This document shows positions 7,138-18,747 of a stretch of DNA of 64,000 nt, in pieces; positions within the stretch are counted from its first letter, which is position 1, and each line of letters begins with the position of its first letter. A program made the position numbers and the translations under genes. The stretch spans positions 496,001-560,000 of the forward strand of contig NZ_CP113432.1 of the NCBI RefSeq assembly GCF_026686735.1, in the 5' to 3' direction. Below the pieces are notes generated by a model, which had not been told where the DNA came from, ran no database searches, and saw only the letters and a list, made by a program, of their open reading frames with translations. The stretch is from Pseudomonas triclosanedens (GTDB lineage: Bacteria > Pseudomonadota > Gammaproteobacteria > Pseudomonadales > Pseudomonadaceae).

Positions 7138-10100
7138 ATGTCGAAGTTTTTCATTGACCGGCCCATTTTTGCCTGGGTAATCGCCCTGGTGATCATGCTG
7201 GCGGGCGGTCTGTCGATCCTCAAGTTGCCGGTGAACCAATACCCGGCCATTGCGCCGCCGGCCATCGCCATCCAGGTGAGCTACCCGGGGGCCTCCGCCG
7301 AAACGGTGCAGGACACCGTGGTCCAGGTGATCGAGCAGCAGATGAACGGTCTCGACCATCTGCGCTACATCTCCTCGGAGAGCAACTCCGACGGCAGCAT
7401 GACCATCACCGTGACCTTCGACCAGGGCACCAGCCCTGACATCGCCCAGGTCCAGGTGCAGAACAAGCTGCAGCTCGCCACGCCGCTTCTGCCGCAGGAA
7501 GTGCAGCAGCAGGGCATCCGCGTGACCAAGGCGGTGAAGAACTTCCTGATGGTGGTCGGCGTCGTCTCCACCGACGGCAGCATGACCAAGGAAGACTTGT
7601 CGAACTACATCGTTTCCAACATCCAGGACCCGCTGTCGCGGACTGCCGGTGTGGGCGACTTCCAGGTGTTCGGCTCGCAGTACGCCATGCGCATCTGGCT
7701 CGACCCGGCCAAGCTCAACAGCTACCAGATGACCCCGGGTGACGTGAAGGCCGCGATCCAGGCGCAGAACGTGCAGATCTCCTCCGGCCAGTTGGGCGGC
7801 CTGCCCGCGGTGAAGGGGCAGCAACTCAACGCCACCATCATCGGCAAGACCCGCCTGCAGAGCGCCGAGCAGTTCAAGGAAATCCTGCTCAAGGTGAATG
7901 CCGACGGCTCCCAGGTTCGTCTCAAGGACGTCGCCGACGTGGCCCTGGGCGGCCAGGACTACAGCATCAACGCCCAGTTCAACGGCAAGCCGGCCTCCGG
8001 TATTGCGATCAAGCTGGCGACCGGCGCCAACGCGCTGGATACCGCCAAGTCGATCCGCGCGACCCTGAGCACGCTGGAGCCGTTCTTCCCGCAGGGCATG
8101 AAGATCGTTTACCCGTACGACACCACCCCGGTGGTTTCCGCTTCCATCCATGAGGTCGTGAAGACCCTGGGCGAAGCGATTCTGCTGGTGTTCCTGGTGA
8201 TGTACCTGTTCCTGCAGAACTTCCGCGCCACGCTGATTCCGACGATCGCCGTGCCGGTGGTGCTGCTGGGCACCTTCGGCGTACTCGCCGCCTTTGGCTT
8301 CTCGATCAACACCCTGACCATGTTCGGTATGGTGCTGGCCATCGGTTTGCTGGTGGACGATGCCATCGTCGTGGTGGAAAACGTCGAGCGGGTGATGGCC
8401 GAGGAAGGCCTGTCGCCGCGCGAGGCGGCGCGCAAGTCGATGGGACAGATCCAGGGCGCCCTGGTGGGTATCGCGCTGGTGCTGTCGGCGGTGTTCCTGC
8501 CGATGGCATTCTTCGGCGGCTCCACCGGTGTGATCTACCGCCAGTTCTCCATCACCATCGTTTCGGCGATGGCGCTGTCGGTGCTGGTGGCGCTGATCCT
8601 CACGCCGGCGCTCTGCGCCACCATGCTCAAGCCCATCGAGAAGGGCGACCACGGCGAGCACAAGCGCGGGTTCTTCGGCTGGTTCAACCGCATGTTCCTG
8701 TCCACCACCCACGGCTACGAGCGTGGCGTTGCATCGATCCTCAAGCACCGCTTCCCGTATCTGCTGATGTACGTGGTCATTCTCGGCGGCATGATCTGGC
8801 TGTTCACCCGTATCCCCACCGCGTTCCTTCCCGACGAAGACCAGGGCGTACTGTTCGCCCAGGTACAGACGCCGGCGGGCTCTTCCGCCGAGCGCACCCA
8901 GGTGGTGGTCGACGCGATGCGTTCCTACCTGCTGGAAGAGGAAAGCAGCTCGGTGGCCTCGGTGTTCACCGTGACCGGCTTCAACTTCGCCGGCCGTGGC
9001 CAGAGCTCGGGCATGGCGTTCATCATGCTCAAGCCCTGGGAAGAGCGTCCGGGCGCGGAAAACAGCGTGTTCGCGCTGGCCCAGCGTGCCCAGCAGCACT
9101 TCTTCACCTTCAAGGACGCGATGGTGTTCGCCTTCGCCCCGCCAGCGGTACTCGAACTGGGTAACGCCGTGGGCTTCGACATCTTCCTCCAGGACCAGGC
9201 AGGCGTTGGGCATGAAGTGCTGATGCAGGCGCGCAACCAGTTCCTCGGCCTGGCCGCGCAGAACCCTGCGCTGCAGCGCGTACGTCCCAACGGTCTGAAC
9301 GACGAGCCGCAGTACAAGCTGCTGATCGACGACGAGAAAGCCAGCGCTCTGGGCGTGTCGCTCGCCGATATCAACAGCACCATCTCCATCGCCTGGGGTT
9401 CGAACTACGTCAACGACTTCATCGACCGCGGCCGTGTGAAGAAGGTCTACCTGCAAGGTCGTCCGAACGCGCGGATGAGCCCGGAAGACCTGGACAAGTG
9501 GTACGTGCGCAACAACGTCGGCGAGATGGTGCCGTTCAGTGCCTTCGCCACTGGCGAATGGAGCTACGGTTCGCCAAAGCTTGCGCGCTACAACGGCGTG
9601 CCGGCGATGGAGATCCTCGGTGAACCGGCTCCGGGCCGCAGTACCGGTGATGCGATGCTGGCGGTCGAGGAGATCGTCAAGCAACTGCCCAAGGGCGTTG
9701 GCTACTCATGGACCGGCCTGTCCTACGAGGAGCGGCTGTCCGGCTCCCAGGCTCCGGCGCTCTATGCACTGTCGCTAATCGTGGTGTTCCTCTGCCTCGC
9801 GGCGCTGTACGAGAGCTGGTCGATTCCGTTCTCGGTCATGCTGGTGGTGCCGCTCGGGGTCATCGGTGCGCTGTTGGCGACGTCCATGCGCGGCCTGTCC
9901 AACGACGTGTTCTTCCAGGTAGGTCTGCTGACGACCATCGGCCTGTCGGCGAAGAACGCGATCCTGATCGTCGAATTCGCCAAGGAGCTGCACGAGCAGG
10001 GCAAGGGCATCGTCGAGGCGGCCATTGAGGCGTGCCGGATGCGTCTGCGTCCGATCGTCATGACCTCGCTGGCATTCATTCTCGGCGTGGTGCCGCTGGC

Positions 10101-10278
10101 GATTTCCTCCGGCGCCGGCTCGGGCAGCCAGCATGCGATCGGTACCGGCGTGATCGGCGGCATGGTCACTGCGACCGTCCTGGCGATCTTCTGGGTGCCG
10201 TTGTTCTACGTGGTGGTGAGTACGCTGTTCAAGGACGCTGCGTCCAAGGAACAGGAAACCACCGAGAAGGGGCATTGA
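7138..10278 (+). CDS. mexB: RND multidrug efflux transporter MexB
   Basis: MexB is the inner-membrane proton-driven pump of MexAB-OprM; it exports beta-lactams, quinolones, tetracycline, chloramphenicol, dyes and other compounds from the periplasm and inner leaflet. The 1046 residues equal PAO1 MexB in length. The start [20 protein letters not shown], the proton-relay aspartates Asp407-Asp408 in [17 protein letters not shown], two large periplasmic loops (about 40-340 and 560-870) and the second membrane half with [16 protein letters not shown] (relay lysine) are all present and uninterrupted. AAGGGG precedes the start. The stop is one base before the oprM ATG, so translation of the two is likely coupled. 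Confidence 0.98.
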   Translation: MSKFFIDRPIFAWVIALVIMLAGGLSILKLPVNQYPAIAPPAIAIQVSYPGASAETVQDTVVQVIEQQMNGLDHLRYISSESNSDGSMTITVTFDQGTSPDIAQVQVQNKLQLATPLLPQEVQQQGIRVTKAVKNFLMVVGVVSTDGSMTKEDLSNYIVSNIQDPLSRTAGVGDFQVFGSQYAMRIWLDPAKLNSYQMTPGDVKAAIQAQNVQISSGQLGGLPAVKGQQLNATIIGKTRLQSAEQFKEILLKVNADGSQVRLKDVADVALGGQDYSINAQFNGKPASGIAIKLATGANALDTAKSIRATLSTLEPFFPQGMKIVYPYDTTPVVSASIHEVVKTLGEAILLVFLVMYLFLQNFRATLIPTIAVPVVLLGTFGVLAAFGFSINTLTMFGMVLAIGLLVDDAIVVVENVERVMAEEGLSPREAARKSMGQIQGALVGIALVLSAVFLPMAFFGGSTGVIYRQFSITIVSAMALSVLVALILTPALCATMLKPIEKGDHGEHKRGFFGWFNRMFLSTTHGYERGVASILKHRFPYLLMYVVILGGMIWLFTRIPTAFLPDEDQGVLFAQVQTPAGSSAERTQVVVDAMRSYLLEEESSSVASVFTVTGFNFAGRGQSSGMAFIMLKPWEERPGAENSVFALAQRAQQHFFTFKDAMVFAFAPPAVLELGNAVGFDIFLQDQAGVGHEVLMQARNQFLGLAAQNPALQRVRPNGLNDEPQYKLLIDDEKASALGVSLADINSTISIAWGSNYVNDFIDRGRVKKVYLQGRPNARMSPEDLDKWYVRNNVGEMVPFSAFATGEWSYGSPKLARYNGVPAMEILGEPAPGRSTGDAMLAVEEIVKQLPKGVGYSWTGLSYEERLSGSQAPALYALSLIVVFLCLAALYESWSIPFSVMLVVPLGVIGALLATSMRGLSNDVFFQVGLLTTIGLSAKNAILIVEFAKELHEQGKGIVEAAIEACRMRLRPIVMTSLAFILGVVPLAISSGAGSGSQHAIGTGVIGGMVTATVLAIFWVPLFYVVVSTLFKDAASKEQETTEKGH

Positions 10279-10279
10279 T

Positions 10280-11728
10280 ATGAGAAAGTCCTTCCTGTCC
10301 CTCGCGATTGCGGCAGCCGTGCTTTCCGGCTGCTCGCTGATCCCTGACTACGAGCGCCCCGAGGCGCCCGTGGCAGGGGCTTACCCGCAGGGCGAAGCCT
10401 ACGATGCGGCGCAGCCGGCCAACGCCGGCGCCGACATCGGCTGGCGTGAGTTCTTCAAGGACCCGCAACTGCAGCGACTGATCGAAGTGTCGCTGGAAAA
10501 TAACCGTGACCTGCGCGTTGCCGCACTGAACATCGAAGCCTACCGGGCACAGTACCGCATCCAGCGGGCTGACCTGTTCCCGGCGGTGGACGCTGGCGTG
10601 ACTGGCTCGCGCCAGCACGTGCCGGCCGACCTGTCGACCACCGGCAGCTCGATGATCAGCAGCCAGTACGGTGCGACTCTGGGCATCACCGCCTGGGAAA
10701 TCGACCTGTTCGGCCGCCTGCGCGCCCTGCGTGACCAGGCACTGGAGCAGTACTTCGCCAGCGAAGAAGCACGCCGCAGCACCCAGACCAGCCTGGTGGC
10801 CAATGTCGCCAACGCCTACCTGACGCTGCGCGCCGACCAGGCCCAACTGCAGCTCACTCGCGACACCCTGGGTACCTACCAGAAGAGCTACGACCTGACC
10901 AAGCGCAGCTACGACGTCGGCGTGGCGTCGGCACTGGACCTGCGACAAGCGCAGACTTCGGTGGAGAGCGCCCGCGCGACCCTGGCCCAGTACACCCGCC
11001 TGGTGGCTCAGGACCAGAACGCCCTGGTGCTGCTGCTTGGCACTGGCATGCCGGCCGACCTGCCCAAGGGCCGGGGCCTGGGCGACGAGTTGCTGGCCAC
11101 CGTGCCAGCGGGCCTGCCCTCCGAGTTGCTGCAGCGCCGCCCGGATATCCTTCAGGCCGAACACCAGCTCAAGGCCGCCAACGCCAATATCGGCGCGGCG
11201 CGCGCGGCGTTCTTCCCACGCATCAGCCTGACCGCCAACGCGGGCAGCCTGAGCCCGGATCTCTCCGGCCTGTTCGACGCCGGCTCCGGCTCCTGGCTGT
11301 TCCAGCCTTCGATCTCCCTGCCGATCTTCAACGCCGGCGCACTGCGCGCCAGCCTGGACCTGGCAAAGGTGCAGAAGGACATCAACGTGGCGCAGTACGA
11401 GAAGACCATCCAGACGGCCTTCTCCGAGGTTGCCGATGGTCTTGCCGCGCGCGGTACATTCAACGAGCAACTGCAGGCGCAGCGCGCGTTGGTGGACGCC
11501 AGCAGCGAGTACTACCGCCTGGCGGACAAACGCTACCGCACCGGTGTGGACAACTACCTGACCCTGCTCGATGCACAGCGCTCGCTGTTCAGCGCGCAGC
11601 AGCAGTTGATCAGCGACCGCCTGAACCAGTTGACCAGCGAGGTGAACCTGTACAAGGCCCTCGGCGGCGGTTGGCAGGCATCGGCGGCGCAGTCTCGGCC
11701 GATCAAGGACGAGGCGCCGAAAGGCTGA
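10280..11728 (+). CDS. oprM: Outer-membrane efflux channel lipoprotein OprM
   Basis: OprM is the TolC-like trimeric outer-membrane duct of MexAB and, in P. aeruginosa, also serves MexXY and other pumps. The 482-residue protein has a lipobox VLSGC with Cys18, then two repeated OEP halves with the helical motifs [19 protein letters not shown] and [19 protein letters not shown]. The domain order matches PAO1 OprM (485 residues), with a divergent last 15 residues. It is the third gene of the operon, beginning just after the mexB stop, and is followed by a bidirectional terminator. Confidence 0.97.
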   Translation: MRKSFLSLAIAAAVLSGCSLIPDYERPEAPVAGAYPQGEAYDAAQPANAGADIGWREFFKDPQLQRLIEVSLENNRDLRVAALNIEAYRAQYRIQRADLFPAVDAGVTGSRQHVPADLSTTGSSMISSQYGATLGITAWEIDLFGRLRALRDQALEQYFASEEARRSTQTSLVANVANAYLTLRADQAQLQLTRDTLGTYQKSYDLTKRSYDVGVASALDLRQAQTSVESARATLAQYTRLVAQDQNALVLLLGTGMPADLPKGRGLGDELLATVPAGLPSELLQRRPDILQAEHQLKAANANIGAARAAFFPRISLTANAGSLSPDLSGLFDAGSGSWLFQPSISLPIFNAGALRASLDLAKVQKDINVAQYEKTIQTAFSEVADGLAARGTFNEQLQAQRALVDASSEYYRLADKRYRTGVDNYLTLLDAQRSLFSAQQQLISDRLNQLTSEVNLYKALGGGWQASAAQSRPIKDEAPKG

Positions 11729-11746
11729 TCGCCACGGCTGGAAACG

Positions 11747-11779
11747 AAAACGCCGCCCGGAAGGGCGGCGTTCTTGTTT
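11747..11779. terminator. Bidirectional terminator after oprM
   Basis: A 10-bp stem (AACGCCGCCC, 11749-11758, with 11763-11772) has A residues to the left and CTTGTTT to the right. It separates oprM from the convergent UPF0158 gene. Confidence 0.85.
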
Positions 11780-11950
11780 GCGGGGCAGGGGCATGCAGCA
11801 GCTTCCGGGCGGGATGTGTCCTGCATTGCGATTCGCCTTCGAGGGCTTCCAGCGAGGCATCCGCCAGGGCGCAAGGACATCCAAACCCAAGAAGCATCAC
11901 GACGCAGCTCCGCTCCACACCACCCTGCGAACGTGGCAAGGCTGTCGCTT

Positions 11951-12379
11951 CTACAGCATCGCGCGGCGCGTCGCCGGCTGGATGTGGTTGTCCGCGAGCC
12001 AGTCCAGTGCGCACTCGCGCAGGCGTTCGCCCTGATAGGCGTACCAGGCCTGCAACAGCTCGGGATACCCCATCAGCACATGGCGGAACGCCTTGAACGG
12101 CTTGCGCCCTTCGATGGCGTTGGCCAGGGCGGAATAGGCGTGGGGATCGGGCACTTCGCGCAGGAAGTCCCGCATCAGGTCCAGCGACTGGCCGCTGCTC
12201 AGCGGTTCGATGGGCAGAAGTCGCTCGGGTTCGCGGTGCAACAGCTCGGCCAGTTCCGGGTCGGGATCCTCCTCGGGAATCAGCAGCACCTGGCCGCTGA
12301 ACAGGTCGAGGTAGTGATCGATACCCTGGGTATCGAGCGCGAACGCCAGTTCGTCGAGATCGATGGTCAGTGGGCGCAT
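11951..12379 (-). CDS. UPF0158 family protein of unknown function
   Basis: A 142-residue acidic, soluble protein of the UPF0158 family; PA5073 is the P. aeruginosa counterpart. It starts MRPLTIDLDELAFALD, contains a repeated Asp/Glu-Pro-rich stretch (PEEDPDPELAELLHREPERL) and ends with the family region ALANAIEGRKPFKAFRHVL...WYAYQGERLRECALDWLADN. No catalytic motif, signal peptide or membrane segment is evident. GGGAG is seven bases before the ATG at 12379; a GTG two codons upstream is too close to that box. It is convergent with oprM and lies directly after the first chemoreceptor gene. The role is unknown. Confidence 0.8.
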   Translation of the reverse strand: MRPLTIDLDELAFALDTQGIDHYLDLFSGQVLLIPEEDPDPELAELLHREPERLLPIEPLSSGQSLDLMRDFLREVPDPHAYSALANAIEGRKPFKAFRHVLMGYPELLQAWYAYQGERLRECALDWLADNHIQPATRRAML

Positions 12380-12445
12380 GGTCACTCTCCCTGTATGGCG
12401 AGTGACTGATCCTACGCCATGCGCATTGCAACTGTCCTGCCGAAC

Positions 12446-12471
12446 ATGGCCGGCGCCGGAGCACCGGCCAT
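12446..12471 (-). terminator. Possible hairpin terminator after the first chemoreceptor gene
   Basis: An 8-bp stem (ATGGCCGG, 12446-12453, with 12464-12471) lies ten bases past the stop codon. There is no T-tract on the minus-strand exit side, so termination is uncertain. Confidence 0.35.
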
Positions 12472-12479
12472 TGTGGCAA

Positions 12480-14426
12480 TCACACGCGGAAGCGTCCGAC
12501 CTGCAGTTGCAGCTCGTTGCCCAGCCGCGCCAGCTCGGTGCTGGAGCTGGCGGTCTGCTCGCTGGCGGCGGCGGACTGGTCGGCGATCTCGCGCACCTGC
12601 ACCACGCTGCGGTTGATCTCCTCGGCCACGCTGCTCTGCTGCTCGGCGGCGGAAGCGATTTGCAGGTTCATCCCCTGGATGTCGGCCACCGTGCGAGCGA
12701 TCTCGCCCAGCGCTTCGCCCGCGCGGCGGGTCAGTTCCACCGAACTGCCGGTCAGGCGGCGGCTGTCGTCCATGCGCATTACCGCATCCTGTGCGCCGCG
12801 TTGCAGGGAGGCGATCAGGCTCTCGATCTCTTCGGTCGACTGCTGGGTGCGTTGGGCCAGGCCGCGCACCTCGTCCGCCACCACAGCGAAACCACGGCCT
12901 GCTTCGCCCGCGCGGGCGGCCTCGATGGCGGCGTTGAGCGCCAGCAGGTTGGTCTGCTCTGCTACCGACTTGATCACGTCGAGCACACTGCCGATCCTTT
13001 CGCTTTCCTTGCGCAGTTGCTCCATCGCTTCGGCGGAGCGGTCCACTTCGTTGGCCAGACGACCGATCTGTGCGACGGCATTCTGCACTACGTGATCGCC
13101 CTGGCGGGCCTGCTGGTCGGCCTGCTGCGCCGCGTGCGATGCCTGTTCGGCATTGCGCGCGACCTCCTGTACGGTGGCGGCCATTTCGTGGATGGCACTG
13201 GCGACCTGCTCGGTCTCTACACGCTGGGCGTTGACCCCGGCGCGGGTCTGCTCGGTAACCGCCGACAACTCGTCCGCGGCGGTGGCCAGCTGGCTGACGC
13301 TGCCGCCGAGCTGGCCGATCAACTGTGCCAGACTTTCACGCATGCGCAGCATCACACGCTGCAACTGGCCCAGCTCATCGCGGCGCTGCACGTTCAGGTC
13401 TCGGCTCAGGCCCTGGGAAAGGTCGCCCTGGGCGATGCGCTCGGCCAGTTCCAGCGCCTCGTGCAGGGGGCGGACGATCTGCCGGTTTATGGCCCAGCCG
13501 GAGAGCATGCCGAAGGCCAGAGCGAAGGCAGCGACGAGAATCTGCCGGAACTTGGCGGCGGCCGTTTCCGCATCGCTGCGTTGCAGGGTGTCCTGGTACA
13601 GGCCGGTGGCGGCACCGAGCATGGCTTCGCTCGCTGCGTTCAGGCCGGTGCGTGCCTGCCGCGTGGCATTCACTCCGTCGCGGAAGTGCTCGATGCCGCT
13701 GCGGTATTCCTGCAGCTCCTTCAGCGCGCGGGCCAGGCCATCGGCGGCAATCGCCGGCAGGTTGCTGTGCAGTGCGACAGCGCTGTCGCGCAGTCGGTCG
13801 AAAGCGGTGAAGGCCGCCTGCTCGGCACTGGCGGACTGCTCGAAGACATAGCCGCGCACCTGATAGCGGAGCTGCAGCAATTGCTGGTGCAGTTGGCCGA
13901 AAGCCTGGACGCTGTGCAGCAGTTGGGCATCGCCGGGCTGCTCGGCGAGCAGCTCGAAGAGTTGCTTGTCCAGGGCCTCGAACGCCTGCAACGCGCGCTG
14001 GGCGCTGCCGACAAGGGTGCTGCGAGCCTGGGCGCGCTGGTCGACGGCGCGGCTCAGGCCGCCGAACGCCTGGCGATAGTCGGTCACGGCCTGGCGCGCC
14101 GCATCCAGTTGACGGGTATCGATGTCGCTGCCCTTCAGGCGCCGCTCGATCAGTTCGAGCATCTGCGTACTGTGTTGCTCGACGCGCTCTGCCTGGGCAC
14201 GCTCGCCGCCCAGTTCGAATTGCAGACGGGCCAGGTTGGCCTGCTGGCTGAGATCATTCAGCTCGGTAATGGTCGCCAGTTGCTCGCCGCGCGCGGCCTG
14301 GCTGTCCAGGCTACGCAGGCCGCCGAGCAGTACCAGCAGCGTAAGGAACAGGATGATGCCAAAACCCACCACGAGCTTGAGGCTGACGTTGAGACGCCCC
14401 AGCTGGACTACTAACCAATCGTACAT
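12480..14426 (-). CDS. Methyl-accepting chemotaxis protein with helical bimodular (HBM) sensor, McpK-like
   Basis: A 648-residue transmembrane chemoreceptor: short cytoplasmic start, TM1 near 18-37, a periplasmic all-helical region of about 255 residues (40-295), TM2 near 296-315, HAMP to about 370, then a long coiled-coil signalling domain with the conserved tip [20 protein letters not shown]. The periplasmic length and helical pattern fit an HBM domain. PA5072 of P. aeruginosa, at the equivalent place beside UPF0158, is McpK, reported to sense alpha-ketoglutarate; ligand identity here is inference. A GGAG box lies before the ATG. A second HBM-type receptor gene follows upstream on the same strand, with an almost identical signalling part. 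Confidence 0.88.
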   Translation of the reverse strand: MYDWLVVQLGRLNVSLKLVVGFGIILFLTLLVLLGGLRSLDSQAARGEQLATITELNDLSQQANLARLQFELGGERAQAERVEQHSTQMLELIERRLKGSDIDTRQLDAARQAVTDYRQAFGGLSRAVDQRAQARSTLVGSAQRALQAFEALDKQLFELLAEQPGDAQLLHSVQAFGQLHQQLLQLRYQVRGYVFEQSASAEQAAFTAFDRLRDSAVALHSNLPAIAADGLARALKELQEYRSGIEHFRDGVNATRQARTGLNAASEAMLGAATGLYQDTLQRSDAETAAAKFRQILVAAFALAFGMLSGWAINRQIVRPLHEALELAERIAQGDLSQGLSRDLNVQRRDELGQLQRVMLRMRESLAQLIGQLGGSVSQLATAADELSAVTEQTRAGVNAQRVETEQVASAIHEMAATVQEVARNAEQASHAAQQADQQARQGDHVVQNAVAQIGRLANEVDRSAEAMEQLRKESERIGSVLDVIKSVAEQTNLLALNAAIEAARAGEAGRGFAVVADEVRGLAQRTQQSTEEIESLIASLQRGAQDAVMRMDDSRRLTGSSVELTRRAGEALGEIARTVADIQGMNLQIASAAEQQSSVAEEINRSVVQVREIADQSAAASEQTASSSTELARLGNELQLQVGRFRV

Positions 14427-14614
14427 GTCGAATGCTCCAGACAGACTTCGCCACGAGATCGACGGTTCGCGGCAGGCAGGATCAGGTTGTGGTGCTGGTG
14501 AGGCGGGTTTTCTCGGGACGCATCTCCGTGCGTCAGAGGCTATCGGCCGCGATTGTCGGAACTGAAGCGGGAGTTTGTCGTAGTCTGCTCAGGGCGGAGC
14601 GGCTGGTGCCGTAA

Positions 14615-14640
14615 AGGAAAAAGCCCGCATTGCGCGGGCT
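14615..14640 (-). terminator. Intrinsic terminator after the second chemoreceptor gene
   Basis: On the minus strand a 7-bp stem (AGCCCGC/GCGGGCT, 14622-14628 with 14634-14640) is followed by TTTTTCC. It starts 17 bases after the stop, so the two receptors are probably separate transcripts. Confidence 0.8.
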
Positions 14641-14657
14641 CTTCTAAACGGAACGGA

Positions 14658-16571
14658 TCAGACGCGGAAGCGGCTGACCAGCATCTGCAGCTCGTTGCCC
14701 AGGCGCGCCAGTTCGACGCTGGAAGCGGCGGTCTCCTCACTGGCGGCGGCGGTCTGTTCGGAGATGTCGCGCACATTCATCACGCTGCGGTTGATCTCCT
14801 CGGCCACAGCGCTCTGCTGCTCGGAGGCGGCGGCGATCTGCTGGTTCATCGACTGGATGGTCGAGACGGTGCGGGTGATTGCGCCCAGACGCTCGCCGGC
14901 GCGGCGGGTCAGATCGACGGTGCTGACGGTGAGGTCGCGGCTGGTTTCCATCATTTGCACAGCCTGCTGGGTGCCGCTTTGCAGCCCGGCGATCAGTTCC
15001 TCGATTTCCTCGGTGGAGGACTGGGTGCGTTGCGCCAGGGCGCGCACCTCATCGGCCACCACTGCGAAACCACGGCCGGCGTCGCCAGCGCGGGCGGCCT
15101 CGATGGCGGCGTTGAGCGCCAGCAGGTTGGTCTGCTCTGCCACCGCCTTGATCACATCCAGTACGCTGCCGATCTTCTCGCTTTCGCGCTTGAGCTTGAG
15201 TACCGACTCGTTGGAGCGGTCGACTTCGTTGGCCAGCCGGTCCATCTGTCCGACCGCTTCATTGACCGCGCCTTCGCCCTCGCGGGCTTCGCGGTCGGCG
15301 GCGGAGGCTGCCTCGGAAGCCTCCTCGGCGTTGCGCGCGACTTCCTGCACGGTGGCGGCCATTTCGTTCATGGCAGTGGCGACCTGGTCGGTCTCGGTCT
15401 TCTGGTTGTTGACCCCGGCGCTGGTCTGCTCGGTGACGGCGGACAGCTCCTCGGCGGCGCTGGCGATCTGCGTCACGCCGTCGTGAATGCGTCCGATCAG
15501 CTCGCGCAGGGACAGGTTCATGCGCTGCATGCTCTTCTGCAACTGGCCCAATTCGTCGGAGCGGCTGGTCGGGATGTTGCGGCTTAGGTCGCCATCGGCG
15601 ATGCGCTCTGCATGGCCGAGGACCTCGCGCAGCGGGTTGACGATCTGTCCGGTGATCAGCCAGGCCGCTACCACGCCCAGAGCCAGGGCGATGAGCGCAG
15701 CCAGGGTCAGCAACGTCTTCGCCTGGGCGACTCCGGCGTCGCGCTTGGCGGTCTGGGTCGTGGTCAGGTCGATGCTGAGCTTCTCGATCTGGGTGCCGGC
15801 ATCGCGCATGCGGTCGCGCGCGGCCTGGCTCTCGTTGACCTCGTTGCGGTAGGTGGTCAGCGCGTTGCGGTAGGCTTCCAGCGCCTGGAGCGTGGCCGCG
15901 AGCTCGGCATTGAGTTCGGCGGGCGAGTCCTTCATGTCGTTCTGCGTTGCCTGGATCACCTGCTGAAGCGCATTGAAGGCGTTCTGTTCAAGGGACTGCG
16001 CGTCGGTGCTGGTGTAGGCCATGACCTGCAGGCGTGCCTGCATCATCAGGCGCCCGAGGCTGGCGAGGTCCGCCATGTGCTGGAGGTTTTCCGGATTGCC
16101 GCTGCTGACCAGCTTCTTCTCGGCCTTTTCCATTGCCTCGCCGGCGCTGCCGGCTGAGCGGATCAGGGTCTGCTTGGCGGTGTCGCGGCCTTCGTAGGAT
16201 TTCAGCAACTGGCTGAACAGGCGGCGGTACTCAACGGCCAGTTCATGCTGCTGTTCGATGACGTGACGGTCTTCGTCCTCGCTGAAGCGCTCTTTGAGCG
16301 CGCGATGGCGCTGGTCCAGCAGGTCGAGGGTTTCACCTACCAGCCTGGCGTCTTCTGGTGTGCGGGTAGACTGGAATTTCAGGCGGGTGATGCGCAGGTC
16401 CTTGGCGATGGCGATCAGTTCGGAAATCTCGCCGAGCTTGTCGCCACGGCTGATGACGCCACTCAGGTTGATCCAGCCGGTTACGGCGATCAGCAGGGTG
16501 AGTAACAGCACCAGGCCGAAACCGGAGGCGAGTTTGAGTTTGACACTGAGGTTGTTGAACCAGCGAAACAT
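14658..16571 (-). CDS. Methyl-accepting chemotaxis protein, HBM-type, tandem paralogue
   Basis: A 637-residue chemoreceptor built like its neighbour: TM1 near 15-35, a 250-residue helical periplasmic sensor (36-285), TM2 near 286-306, HAMP, and a kinase-control domain with [20 protein letters not shown]. It ends [12 protein letters not shown], parallel to [12 protein letters not shown] in the first receptor; neither carries a C-terminal pentapeptide tether. The sensor domains differ strongly while the signalling halves are very similar, so the pair probably arose by duplication with ligand divergence. I chose the ATG at 16571 ([14 protein letters not shown]), with GGAG ten bases upstream; the longer frame adds an atypical leader. 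No second receptor stands here in PAO1 as I recall it. Confidence 0.88.
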   Translation of the reverse strand: MFRWFNNLSVKLKLASGFGLVLLLTLLIAVTGWINLSGVISRGDKLGEISELIAIAKDLRITRLKFQSTRTPEDARLVGETLDLLDQRHRALKERFSEDEDRHVIEQQHELAVEYRRLFSQLLKSYEGRDTAKQTLIRSAGSAGEAMEKAEKKLVSSGNPENLQHMADLASLGRLMMQARLQVMAYTSTDAQSLEQNAFNALQQVIQATQNDMKDSPAELNAELAATLQALEAYRNALTTYRNEVNESQAARDRMRDAGTQIEKLSIDLTTTQTAKRDAGVAQAKTLLTLAALIALALGVVAAWLITGQIVNPLREVLGHAERIADGDLSRNIPTSRSDELGQLQKSMQRMNLSLRELIGRIHDGVTQIASAAEELSAVTEQTSAGVNNQKTETDQVATAMNEMAATVQEVARNAEEASEAASAADREAREGEGAVNEAVGQMDRLANEVDRSNESVLKLKRESEKIGSVLDVIKAVAEQTNLLALNAAIEAARAGDAGRGFAVVADEVRALAQRTQSSTEEIEELIAGLQSGTQQAVQMMETSRDLTVSTVDLTRRAGERLGAITRTVSTIQSMNQQIAAASEQQSAVAEEINRSVMNVRDISEQTAAASEETAASSVELARLGNELQMLVSRFRV

Positions 16572-16755
16572 GAAAGCGGTGCTCCAGGGATAATCAGGGC
16601 CGGTACGCATGGCTGAGCAGGAAATGCGCAGAGTGGGGACGACCGGTAGCGCTGGTATCGGCTTGAGTGCCTGGAACTGAAGAGCTTCGAGGTGTTTTTC
16701 TGACTGGCGGTTCACGTTGGAGGCCGCGTGGTACCTGGCCTGTAGCGAATCGGTA

Positions 16756-17463
16756 CTAGAACAGGCGTGCCAACAGTGCGGTGACGGCGGTTTCCACGCG
16801 CAGGATGCGCTCCCCCAGTTGGACCGGCTCCAGCCCGGCCTCGCGGAGCTTCTCCACCTCGTAGGGAATCCAGCCGCCTTCGGGGCCGATGGCCAGCGTG
16901 ACCGGCTCGCTGAGCGCGCGCGGGCATTCCGGCCAGGGGCCGGGGTGGCCGATCAGGCCGAGGCTGCCGGCTGCCAGGGCGGGCAGCCGGTCTTCGGCGA
17001 AGGGCTTGAAACGCTTCTCGATGATGACCTCGGGCAGCACGGTGTCGCGGGCCTGTTCGAGGCCGAGGATCAGTTGCTCGCGCACCGCGCCGGGTTCGAG
17101 GAACGGGGTTTGCCAGAAGCTCTTTTCCACACGGTAGCTGTTGAGCAGCACCAGGCGCGGCACGCCCATAGCGGAGACGGTCTGCAACACGCGGCGGAGC
17201 ATTTTCGGGCGGGGCAGGGCCAGCAGCAGGGTGATGGGCAGCTTGGCCGGAGGCGGCTGGTCGAAGCGCACTTCCAGTTCCGCTTCGTTGGCGTCCAGGC
17301 GCAGCAGACGGCCTTCGCCCATCTGCGCGCCGAGGCGGCCTACGCGCATGCGGTCGCCGCTTTCGGCGCGATGGACTTCCTGCATGTGGGTCAGGCGGCG
17401 GTCGCGCAGGATTACGCGGTCCGCCGCGACGAAATCGGCGTCGTCGAGCAGCAGCAGGTTCAC
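16756..17463 (-). CDS. RsmE-family 16S rRNA uridine methyltransferase paralogue
   Basis: A 235-residue SPOUT methyltransferase of the RsmE family, about 30% like the first copy at 16-735 by eye. It has the N-terminal PUA-like part ([19 protein letters not shown]), [19 protein letters not shown], the SAM loop [16 protein letters not shown] and the C-terminal [20 protein letters not shown]. The start is a GTG whose GTGA overlaps the tatC stop, so it is translationally coupled to tatC. P. aeruginosa also has two such genes, PA0419 and PA5071, the latter beside tatC. Whether this copy targets U1498 or another RNA position is unknown. Confidence 0.87.
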   Translation of the reverse strand: MNLLLLDDADFVAADRVILRDRRLTHMQEVHRAESGDRMRVGRLGAQMGEGRLLRLDANEAELEVRFDQPPPAKLPITLLLALPRPKMLRRVLQTVSAMGVPRLVLLNSYRVEKSFWQTPFLEPGAVREQLILGLEQARDTVLPEVIIEKRFKPFAEDRLPALAAGSLGLIGHPGPWPECPRALSEPVTLAIGPEGGWIPYEVEKLREAGLEPVQLGERILRVETAVTALLARLF

Positions 17464-18257
17464 GGACGGGTGGCCGGCGGCTGATCGCCCTTGGATTCGT
17501 CTTCCGTGGTTTCCGGCCCGCGCTTGCGGATGAGGTGGCTGAACAGCACACCGGCTTCGAAGAGCATCCACATCGGCACTGCCAGCAGGGTTTGCGACAG
17601 GGGATCCGGCGGGGTGAGGATCATGCCGACCACGAAGCAACCGATGATCACGTAGGGACGGATTTTCTTCAGGTAGGCTACGTCGACCACGCCGATCCAC
17701 ACCAGCAGCACGGTGGCTACCGGAATCTCGAAAGCCAGGCCGAAGGCGAACAGCAGGGTGAGGAAGTCCAGGTAGCTGTTGATGTCGGTCATCGGCGTCA
17801 CCCCTTCCGGGGCCTGGCCGAGGAAGAAGTGGAACATCAGCGGGAATACCAGGAAGTACGCGAAGGCCATGCCGGCATAGAACAGCACGATGCTGGAAGC
17901 TAGCAGCGGCAGGGCGACGCGCTTCTCGTGCTTGTACAGGCCGGGTGCGATGAAGCCCCAGACCTGCGCAAGAATTACCGGCATCGCCAGCAGCAGCGCC
18001 ACGATCATGGTCAGCTTCAGCGGTGCGAGGAAGGCCGAGGCAGGGTCGATGGCGATCATCGTGGCGCCTTCGGGCAGGAAGCGCCGCAGAGGCTCGGATG
18101 CCAGGGCGTATATCTTCTGTGAGAAGTACAGCAGGCCGATGAAGATCACGAAAATCGCGATCACGCAGCGCAGCAGGCGCGTGCGCAGCTCGGTCAGATG
18201 CGAGACCAGGGGCATTTCCTGGTCGTGTTCGGGCTGGTCGGGTCTTTCGGCGCTCAT
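17460..18257 (-). CDS. tatC: Twin-arginine translocase subunit TatC
   Basis: TatC is the six-helix inner-membrane receptor that, with TatB, recognises twin-arginine signal peptides of folded proteins. The 265-residue protein has the family start [17 protein letters not shown] near 16-32, the signature [37 protein letters not shown] and [22 protein letters not shown]. Its ATG overlaps the tatB stop (ATGA) and its stop overlaps the GTG of the RsmE-like gene. tatA-tatB-tatC is a complete export operon lying behind hisI-hisE, as in P. aeruginosa. Confidence 0.97.
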   Translation of the reverse strand: MSAERPDQPEHDQEMPLVSHLTELRTRLLRCVIAIFVIFIGLLYFSQKIYALASEPLRRFLPEGATMIAIDPASAFLAPLKLTMIVALLLAMPVILAQVWGFIAPGLYKHEKRVALPLLASSIVLFYAGMAFAYFLVFPLMFHFFLGQAPEGVTPMTDINSYLDFLTLLFAFGLAFEIPVATVLLVWIGVVDVAYLKKIRPYVIIGCFVVGMILTPPDPLSQTLLAVPMWMLFEAGVLFSHLIRKRGPETTEDESKGDQPPATRP

Positions 18258-18736
18258 GGGGTACGCGGCGTCTCGGGCGAGGCTGGCGGCTGGCTGGCGG
18301 CTGGCGCCGGGGGCGCGTCTGTCGGCTCGGCCGGTGCGGTGGGGGCCGTTTCCGGGCTGGCGGCAGGCTCGGTGCTCGCGCCCGGCAGGTTGTTCAGGCG
18401 GCTATTGGGAGCGATGGTCGGTGCCGCTGGCGGAGTTTGCGCCTGCGACTGCGGATTCAGGCCGTCCTGGACCTGGGATTGCAGGTCGGTCAGCGGCGCC
18501 ATCAGCTTCTTCGCCTCCTGCTCCATCTGCAGGATGTGCTCGTTGTGCAGCTGTCGGCGGATTTCATCCGCACCCAGCTCGCGCTCCACTTCCTGCTTGA
18601 TGGCGTTGAAGCTGCGCTTTAGCCGACCAATCCAGAGACCGGCAGTACGCGCCGCTCCCGGCAGGCGCTCGGGGCCGAGCACCAGCAGGGCGACGAGGCC
18701 GACCAGCAGCAGTTCGCTGAAGCTGATACCAAACAT
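18254..18736 (-). CDS. tatB: Sec-independent translocase protein TatB
   Basis: TatB is the membrane-anchored partner of TatC in substrate recognition. The 160-residue protein has one N-terminal membrane helix with the motif [25 protein letters not shown], an amphipathic helix and a helical cytoplasmic region, then a Pro/Ala/Thr-rich tail of about 60 residues (from about 100). It starts 11 bases after tatA and overlaps the tatC start by ATGA. Confidence 0.95.
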   Translation of the reverse strand: MFGISFSELLLVGLVALLVLGPERLPGAARTAGLWIGRLKRSFNAIKQEVERELGADEIRRQLHNEHILQMEQEAKKLMAPLTDLQSQVQDGLNPQSQAQTPPAAPTIAPNSRLNNLPGASTEPAASPETAPTAPAEPTDAPPAPAASQPPASPETPRTP

Positions 18737-18747
18737 GGCTTATCCCA

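Noticed and set aside
7123..9684. 853-codon minus-strand frame opposite mexB
   Set aside because: mexB is full length and conserved; the antisense frame lacks any recognisable domain and only reflects GC-rich third positions.
10229..11890. Long minus-strand frame opposite oprM
   Set aside because: Antisense to a complete conserved gene; no domain or start signal.
12363..14414. 683-codon plus-strand frame opposite the first chemoreceptor
   Set aside because: Low-complexity Leu/Gly/His/Gln text mirrors the coiled-coil coding strand; the minus-strand receptor is certain.
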